A stretch of DNA of 64,000 nucleotides from contig NZ_WEGH01000001.1 of assembly GCF_009604375.1 (NCBI RefSeq), forward strand, positions 1,302,001 through 1,366,000, given 5' to 3'. The notes under the pieces are model-generated. The model made no database searches, was not told where the DNA came from, and worked only from the letters and a program-made list of their open reading frames with translations. Positions 25,419 to 36,968 of the stretch are shown here, piece after piece; the stretch's first letter is position 1, and each line of letters starts with the position of its first letter. This DNA is from Actinomadura macrotermitis (lineage in GTDB: Bacteria; Actinomycetota; Actinomycetes; Streptosporangiales; Streptosporangiaceae). The position numbers and the translations under genes are program-made.

Positions 25419-25718
25419 TCAGGCCTCCTCGTCCAGGATCCGCGGCACCCGGAAGCGCTGGTCCTCGGCGGCCGGGGCGCCCGCCAGGGCCTGCTCCGGG
25501 GTGAGCGAGGGGCGGACCTCGTCGGGCCGGTAGACGTTGGTCAGCGGGAGCGCGTGCGAGGTCGGCGGGATGTCCTCCGCGGCGACCTCCTGCACCCGCG
25601 CGACCGCGGAAATGATCTGGTCGAGCTGGGCCGCGAGATGATCGAGCTCATCGTCGCCGAGCGCCAGCCGGGACAGCCGGGCGAGGTGCACGACCTCGTC
25701 GCGGGTGATGGCGGACAT
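25419..25718 (-). CDS. gatC: Asp-tRNA(Asn)/Glu-tRNA(Gln) amidotransferase subunit C
   Basis: 99 residues, the usual length. GatC wraps around the GatA-GatB interface and stabilises it. The sequence shows the typical start [17 protein letters not shown], a middle helix [18 protein letters not shown] and the end PALTP-like [16 protein letters not shown]. The ATG at 25718 gives the family start; a longer upstream frame is rejected. It is the first gene of the operon. Confidence 0.95.
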   Translation of the reverse strand: MSAITRDEVVHLARLSRLALGDDELDHLAAQLDQIISAVARVQEVAAEDIPPTSHALPLTNVYRPDEVRPSLTPEQALAGAPAAEDQRFRVPRILDEEA

Positions 25719-25906
25719 AGGGAAACCGTTTCTGCGATCGCGAGTTGGGTTTCCCGCCATCCTAGGGGCCCGGGCCCACCCCGCCCGACCGGTTTACCCA
25801 GGGCGGATCCGGCGCGGCGGACCGTGATCGCGCCCGGATCCGTTTCAGATGGCGCTGGAGGGAACAGATCTCCTCGTATGTGCTCACACCACGAGAGGGG
25901 AACGCC

Positions 25907-26152
25907 GTGACCATCGGCGCGAGCATCGCATTGATCATCATCGGCGCGATCCTGGCCTACGCGGTCGAATTCGAGCTGAGCGGGATCGACATCAAGCTGG
26001 TCGGTCTCATCCTGATCGTCGGCGGCCTGATCGGCCTGGTCATCGGCGTGGTGCGGATCGCCTCCGCGCGCCGCCGGACCGTGCCGCCCGCCACCGGCGT
26101 CCGCGAGGAGCGCTACTACGGCGAGGTGCCGCCCGAGCGCCGCGGCTACTGA
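25907..26152 (+). CDS. DUF6458 small membrane protein
   Basis: 81 residues with two membrane helices (about 3-24 and 31-53) and a basic cytoplasmic tail; the pattern IGASIALIIIGAILAYAVEFELSGIDIKLVG matches DUF6458, a common actinobacterial family without known function. The GTG at 25907 has GAGGGG 6 bases upstream, better than the ATG further upstream. It stands alone between gatC (divergent) and a GGDEF-EAL gene (convergent). Confidence 0.8.
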   Translation: MTIGASIALIIIGAILAYAVEFELSGIDIKLVGLILIVGGLIGLVIGVVRIASARRRTVPPATGVREERYYGEVPPERRGY

Positions 26153-26172
26153 TCCCCGGGTGATCCCCGCGG

Positions 26173-28242
26173 TCAGGCGGCGGGCTCGGGGGCCCGCTCC
26201 ATCCGGCGGCGCAGCCAGTCGGTGGCGGTGGCGGCGTCCATCGGGCGGCCGAAGTGCCAGCCCTGCGCGGCGTCGCAGCCCATCTCGCGCAGCAGCCGGG
26301 CGGTGGCGGCGTCCTCCACGCCCTCGGCGACCGAGCGCAGGCCGAGGGTGCGCACCAGCTCCACGACCGAGCGGACGATCACCGCGTCGTCGGGCGAGCG
26401 GGTGAGCCGCTGCACGAACGATGAGTCGATCTTGATCTCCTCCACCGGCAGCCGCTTCAGCCGCACCAGCGAGGAGTAGCCGGTGCCGAAGTCGTCCAGG
26501 CTGAGCGGGATGCCGAGTTCGGCGAGCGCGCCGACGGTCTCGGAGGCGTAGGCCGGCTCGTTCATCAGGATGCGCTCGGTGATCTCCAGCTGCAGCGCGG
26601 CGGCGGGCAGGCCGTGCGCGCGCAGCCCCGTCTCGATCGTCTCGGTGAGCCCGGCGTCCAGCAGGTCGCGGCCCGACACGTTCGCCGCGACCTGGACGGC
26701 CAGGTCCTCGCGCCACCACGCCGACGCCTGCGCCAGCGCCGCGTTCACCACGTGATGGGTGATCGAGCGCATCAGGTAGGTCTGCTCGGCGGCGGCGAGG
26801 AAGGCGCCGGGTTCCAGCACGCCCCGGTCGGGGTGGCGCCAGCGCAGCAGCGCCTCCATGCCGACCAGCTGGCCGTCGTGCAGGGAGATCTTGGGCTGGT
26901 AGAACAGCTCCAGCTCGCCGCGGTCGACGGCGCGGCGCAGGTCGCCGAGCATGCCGAGGCGGGCCGGGGAGTTGCGGTCGCGGGCGGGCGAGTAGACCTC
27001 GACGCCGGCGCGCGACTCCTTGGCGTTGTACATCGCCACGTCGGCGCGCTGCAGCAGCAGCTCGAAGTCGGGCGCGTGGTCGGGGAACAGCGCGATGCCG
27101 ACGCTGCCCTCCAGGTCGAAGGTCATGCCGTCCAGCCGGACGGGCTCGCTGAGCGCGGCGCGCAGCCGGGCGGCGACCTCGCGGGCGGCGGCCTCGTCGC
27201 GGACGGTCGGCAGCAGCACCGCGAACTCGTCGCCGCCGAGCCGGGCGACCAGGTCGCCGGGGCGCACGCTGTGCGTCAGCCGGTGCGCGACCAGCTGCAG
27301 CAGCCGGTCGCCGGTGTGGTGGCCGAGGGTGTCGTTGACCTCTTTGAAGCGGTCCAGATCGAGCAGGAACAGTCCCGCCCGGGGCGGCGCGGCGCCGCGC
27401 CGGCCGACGCCGCGCACCTGCGCCAGCGCCTCCTCGGTGCGCCCGATCAGCATCTTGCGGTTGGGCAGCCCGGTCAGCCCGTCGTGCAGGGCCTGGTGCT
27501 CGCGCCGCACCGAGACCGAGGCGTTGAGGTAGACCGCGACGAACGGCAGCACGATCAGCGGCAGGAACGCCGCGGAGCGGGCCATCGCGACGACGATCAG
27601 CGGGGCCAGGCCGAGCAGCGCCAGGTGCACCAGCACCTGGTAGGCCAGGTCCCAGCGCATCGTGCGCAGCAGCGAGATGCGCTCGTGCAGCGCGACCGCG
27701 GCGGCGACCAGCAGGTCGTTGCAGAGGAAGTAGGCGGCGCCGGCGAGCGCGACCGCGGGCAGGTCGCCGCCGTCGGGCACCCACAGGCGGGTCGGTGAGG
27801 CGTGCACCCCGAACGCCATCAGCACCAGCTGGGCGGCGCCGAGGCTGAGGGTGTACTGGGCGACGTTGAAGGCGATGCGGTGCGGCGAGCGGCCCCACAG
27901 CACCCCGCAGGCGACGATCCCGGCGGCGCGCAGCAGCGCGGCGACCGGCAGCCCGGCGTACAGCAGCGCGGCGAACGAGAACGTGGTGGAGGTGCTGGCC
28001 CCGCTGTTCTCGTTGGCGCCGGGCGTGATGATCGGCCGCAGTTCCCCGAACACGATGAGGCAGGCCAGGATCCAGAAGGCCGGCCCGCGCAGCAGGGCGT
28101 GCGCCTGCGTCCCGGTCAGCGAGGCCACCGCGGCGCCGCAGGCGGCGAGGCCGAGCAGGGTGACCACCGCGAGGTAGATCCACAGTGGCGAGCCCCGGCG
28201 CGGCAGCGTGTTCCGCGTGTTGTTCGGGTCCTTCATCACCAT
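26173..28242 (-). CDS. Membrane GGDEF-EAL protein
   Basis: 689 residues: about seven membrane helices (20-240) with no PAS domain, then GGDEF (motif GGDEF near residue 336) and EAL (EALLRW near 462, DDFGTGY near 582, VAEGVE). Catalytic motifs are intact in both, so synthesis and breakdown of cyclic di-GMP are both possible. It differs from the protein at 17527-20370 mainly by the shorter membrane part and lack of PAS. Three in-frame starts (28242, 28239, 28236) are close together; none has a strong ribosome site. It stands alone between DUF6458 and ligA. Confidence 0.9.
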   Translation of the reverse strand: MVMKDPNNTRNTLPRRGSPLWIYLAVVTLLGLAACGAAVASLTGTQAHALLRGPAFWILACLIVFGELRPIITPGANENSGASTSTTFSFAALLYAGLPVAALLRAAGIVACGVLWGRSPHRIAFNVAQYTLSLGAAQLVLMAFGVHASPTRLWVPDGGDLPAVALAGAAYFLCNDLLVAAAVALHERISLLRTMRWDLAYQVLVHLALLGLAPLIVVAMARSAAFLPLIVLPFVAVYLNASVSVRREHQALHDGLTGLPNRKMLIGRTEEALAQVRGVGRRGAAPPRAGLFLLDLDRFKEVNDTLGHHTGDRLLQLVAHRLTHSVRPGDLVARLGGDEFAVLLPTVRDEAAAREVAARLRAALSEPVRLDGMTFDLEGSVGIALFPDHAPDFELLLQRADVAMYNAKESRAGVEVYSPARDRNSPARLGMLGDLRRAVDRGELELFYQPKISLHDGQLVGMEALLRWRHPDRGVLEPGAFLAAAEQTYLMRSITHHVVNAALAQASAWWREDLAVQVAANVSGRDLLDAGLTETIETGLRAHGLPAAALQLEITERILMNEPAYASETVGALAELGIPLSLDDFGTGYSSLVRLKRLPVEEIKIDSSFVQRLTRSPDDAVIVRSVVELVRTLGLRSVAEGVEDAATARLLREMGCDAAQGWHFGRPMDAATATDWLRRRMERAPEPAA

Positions 28243-28418
28243 CTCGAGGGGTTCGGGGGACCTGTGATGACAGGGAGGGTACGACCTTTACGGCACTTCG
28301 CGGAACCGATTGCGCACGTTCCGTTATGCCCCATCTCAACCATCATGCCGCCTCTGAGTAGTGGCGTGCTACCTTTGGGTGACTTTACGCTGGTGGGCGG
28401 CGTTGTGAGCACAGTCGG

Positions 28419-30638
<2,220 letters not shown>

Positions 30639-31643
30639 CTATTCGGCGGCCTCGTGCAGCATCCGCGCGGTGTCGCGGCAGCGCTTCAGCGCGGCGCGCG
30701 CGTAGCGGGGCGACGCGCCCGCCAGCCCGCATGCCGGTGTGATCACGACCTGGCGCGCCAGCTGCTCGGGCCGGAACCCCAGCCGCCGCCACAGGTCCCG
30801 GACGGGCGCGCCGGTCGCCTGCAGCGACGGCAGCCCCTTGTCCGTCCCCGGCACGGCGCCGAGGAACAGCCCGACGCCGGCGTCGATGGTCTCCCCCACC
30901 GCGTCGTCGTCGCGCTTCGGCACCAGGGACAGGTCCACCGAGACCGCCTTGGCGCCCGCGCCGCGCAGCAGCCCGAACGGGACGCGCGACGCGCAGCAGT
31001 GCACCAGCGGGAACACCTCGCCGGCCTTCTCGATGACCTGCCGGAGCGCGTCCTCGGCGATCGGCTCCTCCACGGCGCGCAGCCGGGAGAAGCCGCTGGC
31101 GGTCGGGATCGTCCCGGCGAGGACGGCGGGCAGCGCCGGCTCGTCGAGCTGCAACAGCAGCGTCGCGCGCGGGAGCCGCCGCCGCACGTCGGCGACGTGC
31201 CGGGCGACGCCCTCGGCGAGCGAGGCGGTGAGGTCGCGGACGGCACCGGGGTCCTTCAGCGCCCGCTGACCGTTGCGCAGCTCGATGGCCGAGGCCAGCG
31301 TCCACGGCCCGGTCACCTGGATCTTGAACGGGCCGTCGTGGCCGCCGGCCAGCTCCTCCAGCACGTCCAGGTCGCGGGCCAGGTGGTCCAGCGCCCGCTG
31401 GGTGTCGCGGCCGGGCCGGTCACTGAACCGCCAGCCCGACGGCTCGACCCGCACCGGCAGCTCGACCAGCAGCCCGGCGCCGCGCCCGACCAGGTCGGCG
31501 CCGACGCCGCGCGCGGGCAGCTCGGGCAGGTACGGCAGCTCGGGCACCTCGCCGAGGGCGGTCCGCAGCGCCTCGGCCGGGTCGTCGCCGGGCCAGGACC
31601 CGACGCCGGTCGCGGTCCCGGGGCCCCAGGGGTAGTCGGTCAC
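30639..31643 (-). CDS. Short MetE-like methionine synthase (UROD/MetE fold)
   Basis: 334 residues, only about the length of the C-terminal catalytic half of MetE. The zinc ligands are present: HCC (VHCCASRV) and the late TPACGLAG cysteine. The beginning (GVGSWPGDDPAEALRTALGEVPELPYLPELPARG) is typical of the actinobacterial 'methionine synthase' core proteins. It probably transfers a methyl group to homocysteine, with a methyl donor other than the polyglutamyl folate of classical MetE. The GTG start overlaps the LLM oxidoreductase stop by 4 bases. The fold is also shared with uroporphyrinogen decarboxylase, but the Zn residues argue for methyl transfer. Confidence 0.75.
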   Translation of the reverse strand: MTDYPWGPGTATGVGSWPGDDPAEALRTALGEVPELPYLPELPARGVGADLVGRGAGLLVELPVRVEPSGWRFSDRPGRDTQRALDHLARDLDVLEELAGGHDGPFKIQVTGPWTLASAIELRNGQRALKDPGAVRDLTASLAEGVARHVADVRRRLPRATLLLQLDEPALPAVLAGTIPTASGFSRLRAVEEPIAEDALRQVIEKAGEVFPLVHCCASRVPFGLLRGAGAKAVSVDLSLVPKRDDDAVGETIDAGVGLFLGAVPGTDKGLPSLQATGAPVRDLWRRLGFRPEQLARQVVITPACGLAGASPRYARAALKRCRDTARMLHEAAE

Positions 31644-32458
31644 AGCAGCTTCGCCATCTCGTCCAGCCGGGCCAGCGTCGCGGCCTCGGGTTCGGTGGGC
31701 AGGTTGAACAGGACCCGGTCGGCGCCGGCCGCCTCCATGTCGGCGACGATCTGCGCCTTCGGCGTGACGCCGAACACCGTCACCGGGACGCGCCGCCCGG
31801 CCCGCTCGCGCAGCGCGGCGATCTGCCCGCCCAGATCTTCGGTGCCGCGGCCGAGGATCGGCATCCAGCCGTCGCCGAACTCCACCACCCGGTCGAAGGT
31901 GGTCGGCCCCGAGCCGCCGACCAGCACCGGCGGGTGCGGGTCCTGGACGGGCTTGGGGTAGGAGAACACCGGGTCGAAGTCGACGAACTCGCCGTGGAAC
32001 TCGGCCTCGTCCTCGGTCCACAGCTCCTTCATCGCCAGCACCCGCTCGCGCAGCAGCCGCATCCGCGTCTTCGGCTCGGTGCCGTGGTTGCGCATCTCCT
32101 CGCGGTTCCACCCGGCGCCGATGCCGAGGACCGCGCGCCCGCCCGAGATCAGGTCGAGGGAGGCGACCTCCTTGGCCAGCACGATCGGGTCGCGCTGGAT
32201 CACCAGCGCGATGCCGGTGCCGACCAGCAGCCGCTCGGTGACGGTCGCGGCGGCGGTGAGCGCCACGAACGGGTCGAGCGTGCGGTAGTAGTGGCGCGGC
32301 AGCTCGGCGCCGCCGGGCCACGGCGTCTCCCGGCTGACCGGGATGTGGGTGTGCTCGGCCAGGAACAGCGCGCCGAAGCCCCGCTCCTCCAGGGCGCGGC
32401 CGAGGGCGGCCGGGCCGATGCCGTCATCGGTCACGAACGTCGAAACACCGAACTCCAC
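31640..32458 (-). CDS. LLM class F420-dependent oxidoreductase
   Basis: 272 residues with the luciferase-like barrel. The segments GALFLAEHTHIP, LDPFVALTAAATVTERLLVGTGIALVIQRDP, LDLISGGRAVLGIGAGWNREEM and PPVLVGGSGPTTFDRVVEFGDGWMP are typical of the probable-F420-dependent subgroup (TIGR03619 type). Substrate unknown. The GTG at 32458 has GGGAG 6 bases upstream. It overlaps the MetE-like gene by 4 bases, so the two are co-translated; a functional link is suggested by this alone. Confidence 0.85.
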   Translation of the reverse strand: MEFGVSTFVTDDGIGPAALGRALEERGFGALFLAEHTHIPVSRETPWPGGAELPRHYYRTLDPFVALTAAATVTERLLVGTGIALVIQRDPIVLAKEVASLDLISGGRAVLGIGAGWNREEMRNHGTEPKTRMRLLRERVLAMKELWTEDEAEFHGEFVDFDPVFSYPKPVQDPHPPVLVGGSGPTTFDRVVEFGDGWMPILGRGTEDLGGQIAALRERAGRRVPVTVFGVTPKAQIVADMEAAGADRVLFNLPTEPEAATLARLDEMAKLL

Positions 32459-32490
32459 GAAGCTCTCCCTGCTAGAACGGCCCGAACGGG

Positions 32491-33567
32491 TCAGGCGGAC
32501 GCGCGGACGGTCCCGTCGATCGTCGCCGACCCGAGGACCCGATCACCCGCGTACAGTACGGCGGCCTGGCCGGCCGCCACACCCCGGGCCGCCTCGGCGA
32601 GCCGCAGCCGCACCCGGTCGCCGTCCACCTCGGCGGTGCAGTCGTACACCTCGCCGTGCGCGCGCAGCTGCACCTGGCAGCCGAACGCGCCCGCCGGGAC
32701 CTCGCCGAGCCAGACGGGCCGCTCCGCGCTGATCTCCACCACGTCCAGGGCCTCGCGCGGCCCGACCGTGACGGTGTTGGTCACCGGGGAGATGTCCAGC
32801 ACGTAGCGGGCCTTGCCGTCGGCGGCGGGGCGGCCGAGCTTCAGGCCCTTGCGCTGCCCGATGGTGAACCCGTAGGCGCCCTCGTGCTCGCCGACGGTGG
32901 TGCCGTCGGCGTCGACGATCGGGCCGGGCGCGGCGCCGAGCCGCTCGGCCAGGAACGCCCGGGTGTCGCCGTCGGCGATGAAGCAGATGTCGTGGCTGTC
33001 GGGCTTGTCGGCCACGGTCAGGCCGCGCCGCTCGGCCTCGGCGCGGATGCCGGCCTTGGTGGTGTCGCCGAGCGGGAACAGCGCCCGCGCCAGCTGCTCG
33101 GGGGTGCAGACGGCCAGCACGTACGACTGGTCCTTGGCCTCGTCGACGGCGCGGCGCAGCACCCCGCCCTCCCACCGGGCGTAGTGGCCGGTGCAGACCG
33201 CGTCGAAGCCGAGCGCGACCGCGCGGTCCAGCAGCGCCGCGAACTTGATCTTCTCGTTGCAGCGCAGGCACGGGTTCGGGGTGCGGCCCGCGGCGTACTC
33301 GCTGACGAAGTCCTCGACGACGTCCTGATGGAAGCGCTCGGCCAGGTCCCACACGTAGAAGGGGATGCCGATGACGTCGGCGGCGCGGCGCGCGTCCCGG
33401 GAGTCCTCCAGGGTGCAGCAGCCGCGCGCGCCGGTCCGGTAGGACTGGGGATTGCTGGACAGGGCCATGTGCACGCCGGTGACGTCGTACCCGGCCTCGG
33501 CGGCCCGGGCGGCGGCCACGGCGGAGTCGACGCCGCCGGACATGGCGGCCAGTACGCGCAGAGTCAT
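32491..33567 (-). CDS. mnmA: tRNA 2-thiouridine(34) synthase
   Basis: 358 residues. ATP-dependent thiolation of U34 in Glu, Gln and Lys tRNAs. PP-loop [13 protein letters not shown] (residues 7-19), first catalytic Cys in [12 protein letters not shown], second in DICFIADGD, and GYDVTGVHM after the loop. The ATG at 33567 is standard. The cysteine desulfurase that would supply sulfur is 2.1 kb upstream on the same strand, separated by two unrelated genes. Confidence 0.96.
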   Translation of the reverse strand: MTLRVLAAMSGGVDSAVAAARAAEAGYDVTGVHMALSSNPQSYRTGARGCCTLEDSRDARRAADVIGIPFYVWDLAERFHQDVVEDFVSEYAAGRTPNPCLRCNEKIKFAALLDRAVALGFDAVCTGHYARWEGGVLRRAVDEAKDQSYVLAVCTPEQLARALFPLGDTTKAGIRAEAERRGLTVADKPDSHDICFIADGDTRAFLAERLGAAPGPIVDADGTTVGEHEGAYGFTIGQRKGLKLGRPAADGKARYVLDISPVTNTVTVGPREALDVVEISAERPVWLGEVPAGAFGCQVQLRAHGEVYDCTAEVDGDRVRLRLAEAARGVAAGQAAVLYAGDRVLGSATIDGTVRASA

Positions 33568-33662
33568 AGGTCATCGAGCCTACGCGCCGCGGCGGGGACC
33601 TGCGCGCGGCGGCGGCGGGCGCAGGCGGCGGACCCCCGATTACGCGTACGATGGCACCCGCC

Positions 33663-34727
33663 ATGGGAATCTTTCGCCGTCCTCGTGACATCTCCTCCGC
33701 CGCCCTCCTCCCGGCCATCTCCGAGTTCTGGGAGTGGTGGTCGCAGGCGCGCCCGTCGATCGAGGCGGCGCTCGCCGCGGCCGAGGGCGCGGCCCCCGGC
33801 GAGGGGCTGCCGGCCGAGATGGTCGAGGAGCTGTCGCAGCGGGTCGCCCGGATCCACCCCGAGCTGCAGTGGGAGATCGGCGGCCCCGACGACCGCTCGC
33901 CGACGCTGACCCTCACCGGCGGCGGCGACCCCGAGCTGCGCGGCCTCACCGAGCGCTGGCTGCGCGCGCTGCCGCGCGGCGCGGCCGGCGACTGGCGGTT
34001 CCACCCGGCCCGCCAGGCCGACCCGGAGATGCTGGCGCAGGAGCTGGTCCTCGGCGACCACGAGTTCGACCTGGAGTACGTGCGGCTCGGCATGCGCGCC
34101 GACCAGAACCGCGCCCGGGTCGACATCACCGCCTACCACCCCGACTTCCTGTTCGTGTCGGAGGAGCAGCAGGCGCAGGTCACCCTGCACGTCCTGGACT
34201 GGGCCCTCGGCGAGGACGACGTGGCCCGCTGGATCGGCGAGGTCGGCATCGCCGCCGAGGCGCCGATCGACGCGCTGCCGCCCGTCATGCTGCCCGCGGT
34301 GGTGGAGCAGGTCGCCGAGCCGTTCGAGGAGCCGGCCTGGCTGACCGGCGAGGGCCGCACGCCGCGCGGGCACCCCTCGCGGATGGCGGTCCGGTTCCCG
34401 CTGCACCGCCAGGACCACCCGCTGTGCGACATGCACGTGACGGTCACCCTGCCCTACGCCAACTCCAACCCCGACCGGCTGCCGGTCGAGCCGTCGGCCA
34501 AGGCGCTCCGGCAGTTCGAGAAGAAGCTGGAGTCGCTCGGCGAGCGCGCGGTGCTGGCGGTGCGCGAGACCGGCGACGGGCTGCGCGTCTTCCACCTGTA
34601 CGCCGACCCGGACTCCTCGGCGATCTCCGACCTGGACCAGCTCGCCGCCGCCTGGCCCGAGGGCAAGGCCAAGGTGTCGGCGACGAGCGACCCGGGCTGG
34701 CGGGTGCTGGCCCCCTACCGGCTCTGA
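33663..34727 (+). CDS. DUF695-like protein
   Basis: 354 residues, soluble, no signal. The C-terminal part (FEKKLESLGERAVLAVRETGDGLRVFHLYADPDS ...) and the middle (DITAYHPDF, VTLHVLDWALGEDDVARWIGEV) resemble DUF695-type proteins as I remember them. The function is not known and no catalytic residues are evident. ATG at 33663 is chosen; an in-frame ATG at 33651 is possible. No Shine-Dalgarno is seen, and TACGAT lies about 10 bases before the ATG, so the mRNA may be leaderless. Its end overlaps the convergent DUF1206 gene by 13 bases. Confidence 0.6.
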   Translation: MGIFRRPRDISSAALLPAISEFWEWWSQARPSIEAALAAAEGAAPGEGLPAEMVEELSQRVARIHPELQWEIGGPDDRSPTLTLTGGGDPELRGLTERWLRALPRGAAGDWRFHPARQADPEMLAQELVLGDHEFDLEYVRLGMRADQNRARVDITAYHPDFLFVSEEQQAQVTLHVLDWALGEDDVARWIGEVGIAAEAPIDALPPVMLPAVVEQVAEPFEEPAWLTGEGRTPRGHPSRMAVRFPLHRQDHPLCDMHVTVTLPYANSNPDRLPVEPSAKALRQFEKKLESLGERAVLAVRETGDGLRVFHLYADPDSSAISDLDQLAAAWPEGKAKVSATSDPGWRVLAPYRL

Positions 34728-35602
34728 GCCGCTCCGGCGGGCGCCGACCTGGCCGCCTCGACCTTGCGCCAGCGCGCCTCGCAGAAGGAGTAGACGCCGA
34801 AGGTCAGCACGCCGGCCGCCACGGCGACCAGCAGCCACGGCCCGGCGGGGGTCTTGGCGAACTCGCGCAGCGTGGCGTCCAGGCCCTTGGCCTTACCGGG
34901 GTCGAAGGTGATCGCGGCGTGCGCCAGGAAGACGCCGACGGCGCCGAAGACCAGGCCGCGCGAGGCGCGCCCCACCACGCCGACGACCTTGACGGCCTTG
35001 GCGACCTGCGGGCTCATCTCGTGGGTGTTCAGCTTCTGCAGGAACTTGCGGCGCGCCGCGCCGACGATGTTGCCGATGCCCCAGCCGACGAAGCCGAGGC
35101 CGACGGCCAGCACCAGCCACCGCCCGCCCGGTTCGGCCATCGCCTTGGCGGTGAAGCTCTTGGACTGCGCGTTGCCCGACTGGCCGCCCTGCCCGAGCAC
35201 GAATCCGAGCATCCCGATGAAACCGGCGGTGTAGAAGACGCCGCGGCCGAAGGACGCCAGGCGCTTGGTCGCCTTGTGGCCGTCGGCGACCGGCTGCCCG
35301 AAGGCGGCCTCGGCGAACCGCCAGGTGGCCAGGCCGAAGAACCCGATGACGACCAGCCACAGCAGGACGGTGCCGCCGGGCTTCTCGGCGATGGCCTGCA
35401 TCGCGCCCTTCTTGTCGGCCTGCGCGCCGCCGCCGTCGCCCAGTCCGATCTGCAGGGCCAGCCAGCCGACCACCAGGTAGATCACGCCGCGGGCGGCCAG
35501 GCCCGCCCGGCAGAACCAGTGGAACCACCGGCTCCCGGCCACCTCACGGCCCGCCCTCTTGCCCGCCTGCTTCGCATTGCCGCTCGCCACGTTCGCCGCC
35601 AT
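34715..35602 (-). CDS. DUF1206 membrane protein
   Basis: 295 residues with six membrane helices arranged as three two-helix repeats. Each repeat begins near a charged segment and contains a G-x-(A/V)-R/F-(Y/G)-x3-G pattern (GLAARGVIYLVVG, GRGVFYTAGFIG, GRASRGLVFGAVG). This repeat is the definition of DUF1206, widespread in actinobacteria and of unknown role. GGAGG precedes the ATG at 35602 with normal spacing. It lies between the cysteine desulfurase and mnmA genes. Its end overlaps the DUF695-like gene on the other strand. Confidence 0.88.
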   Translation of the reverse strand: MAANVASGNAKQAGKRAGREVAGSRWFHWFCRAGLAARGVIYLVVGWLALQIGLGDGGGAQADKKGAMQAIAEKPGGTVLLWLVVIGFFGLATWRFAEAAFGQPVADGHKATKRLASFGRGVFYTAGFIGMLGFVLGQGGQSGNAQSKSFTAKAMAEPGGRWLVLAVGLGFVGWGIGNIVGAARRKFLQKLNTHEMSPQVAKAVKVVGVVGRASRGLVFGAVGVFLAHAAITFDPGKAKGLDATLREFAKTPAGPWLLVAVAAGVLTFGVYSFCEARWRKVEAARSAPAGAAQSR

Positions 35603-35672
35603 CGGGCCCCCTCCTAAGACGGCAGCACTGTGCCCGCCCAACAGCAGGTCAAACGCCCGTAAAGCGGGCCTG

Positions 35673-36830
35673 CTAGGAAAGGCCGGCGCGGCGGGCACGC
35701 TCGACGACGGGGCCGATGGCCTGCGCCAGCTCCGCGACGTCGGCCTCGGTGGAGGTGTGCCCGAGGGTGAACCGCAGCGACCCTCGCGCGCGCGCGGGAT
35801 CGGCGCCCATCGCCAGCAGCACGTGGCTCGGCTGGGACACGCCCGCCGAGCACGCCGAGCCGGTGGAGCAGGCGATGCCGCGCGCGTCCAGCAGCATCAG
35901 CAGGGCGTCGCCCTCGCAGCCGGGGAAGGAGAAGTGCGCGTTGCCGGGCAGCCGGCCGGCGGGGTCGCCGTTCAAGATCGCGTCCGGGACGGCCGCCCGC
36001 ACCGCGGCGATCAGCTCGTCGCGCAGCGCGGCCAGCCGGGCGGCCTCGTCCGCGCGGCGCTCCGCCGAGACCCGCACGGCGGCGGCGAACCCGGCGATCG
36101 CGGGGGTGTCCAGGGTGCCCGAGCGCACGTCGCGCTCCTGGCCGCCGCCGTGCAGCACCGGGACCGGGTCGGTGCCCTTGGCGAGCAGCAGCGCGCCGAC
36201 GCCGAGCGGCCCGCCGAGCTTGTGGCCGCTCAGCGTGAGGGCGTGCGCGCCGCTCGCGGTGAACCCGACCGGCAGCGCGGCGGCCGCCTGCACCGCGTCG
36301 GTGTGGAACGGCACGCCGTGCTCGCGGGCGATGGCGGCCAGCTCGGCGACCGGCTGGACGGTGCCGACCTCGTTGTTGGCCCACATGACCGTGACCAGCG
36401 CCACGTCCGGGCCCATCGCGGCCCGCAGCGTCTCGGGGCGGACCCGGCCGGACCCGTCGACCGGCAGCCACTCGACGGCGGCGCCCTCGTGGTCGGCCAG
36501 CCACTGCACCGCGTCCAGCACCGCGTGGTGCTCGACGGCGCTCGCCAGCACCCGGACGCGGGCCGGGTCGGCGGCGCGCGCCGCCCAGTACAGGCCCTTG
36601 ACCGCCAGGTTGTCGGCCTCGGTGCCGCCCGAGGTGAAGATCACTTCGCTCGGCCGGGCGCCGAACGCCTCGGCGATCACCTCGCGGGACTCCTCCACCA
36701 CCCGGCGGGCCCGGCGGCCGACGGCGTGCAGCGAGGAGGGGTTGCCGAGCTCGGCCAGTTCGGCGGTCATCGCCGCGATGGCCTCGGGGAGCATCGGGGT
36801 CGTCGCCGCATGGTCGAGGTAGGTCACCAC
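35673..36830 (-). CDS. Cysteine desulfurase (IscS/NifS type)
   Basis: 385 residues. PLP enzyme converting cysteine to alanine and an enzyme-bound persulfide. [10 protein letters not shown] at the start, the PLP lysine in [13 protein letters not shown] and the catalytic cysteine in [18 protein letters not shown] at 36830/36827 begins the frame; either is possible. In most actinobacteria this gene lies directly upstream of mnmA and feeds it with sulfur; here DUF1206 and DUF695-like genes are in between. Confidence 0.95.
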   Translation of the reverse strand: MVTYLDHAATTPMLPEAIAAMTAELAELGNPSSLHAVGRRARRVVEESREVIAEAFGARPSEVIFTSGGTEADNLAVKGLYWAARAADPARVRVLASAVEHHAVLDAVQWLADHEGAAVEWLPVDGSGRVRPETLRAAMGPDVALVTVMWANNEVGTVQPVAELAAIAREHGVPFHTDAVQAAAALPVGFTASGAHALTLSGHKLGGPLGVGALLLAKGTDPVPVLHGGGQERDVRSGTLDTPAIAGFAAAVRVSAERRADEAARLAALRDELIAAVRAAVPDAILNGDPAGRLPGNAHFSFPGCEGDALLMLLDARGIACSTGSACSAGVSQPSHVLLAMGADPARARGSLRFTLGHTSTEADVAELAQAIGPVVERARRAGLS

Positions 36831-36929
36831 ACGCCCCACATTATCCGCGCCGCGCACCGGTCCGGCGGCCGGTCCGGGCCGCCCCGATAAGTGGACGCTG
36901 ACCTGGGAATACGTCACACCGTGACCGGG

Positions 36930-36959
36930 TTGGCAACTGTACCGTCCGGTCGGTACAGT
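36930..36959 (+). promoter_or_regulatory. TetR operator overlapping the tetR promoter
   Basis: Perfect 9-base arms ACTGTACCG (36936-36944) and CGGTACAGT (36951-36959) with a 6-base centre. TTGGCA (36930-36935) and TACAGT (36954-36959) form a promoter with an 18-base spacer, so the operator fills the spacer and the -10 box. The tetR ATG is 9 bases further on. A bound repressor would block the promoter. Confidence 0.8.
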
Positions 36960-36968
36960 GGGGGGATC

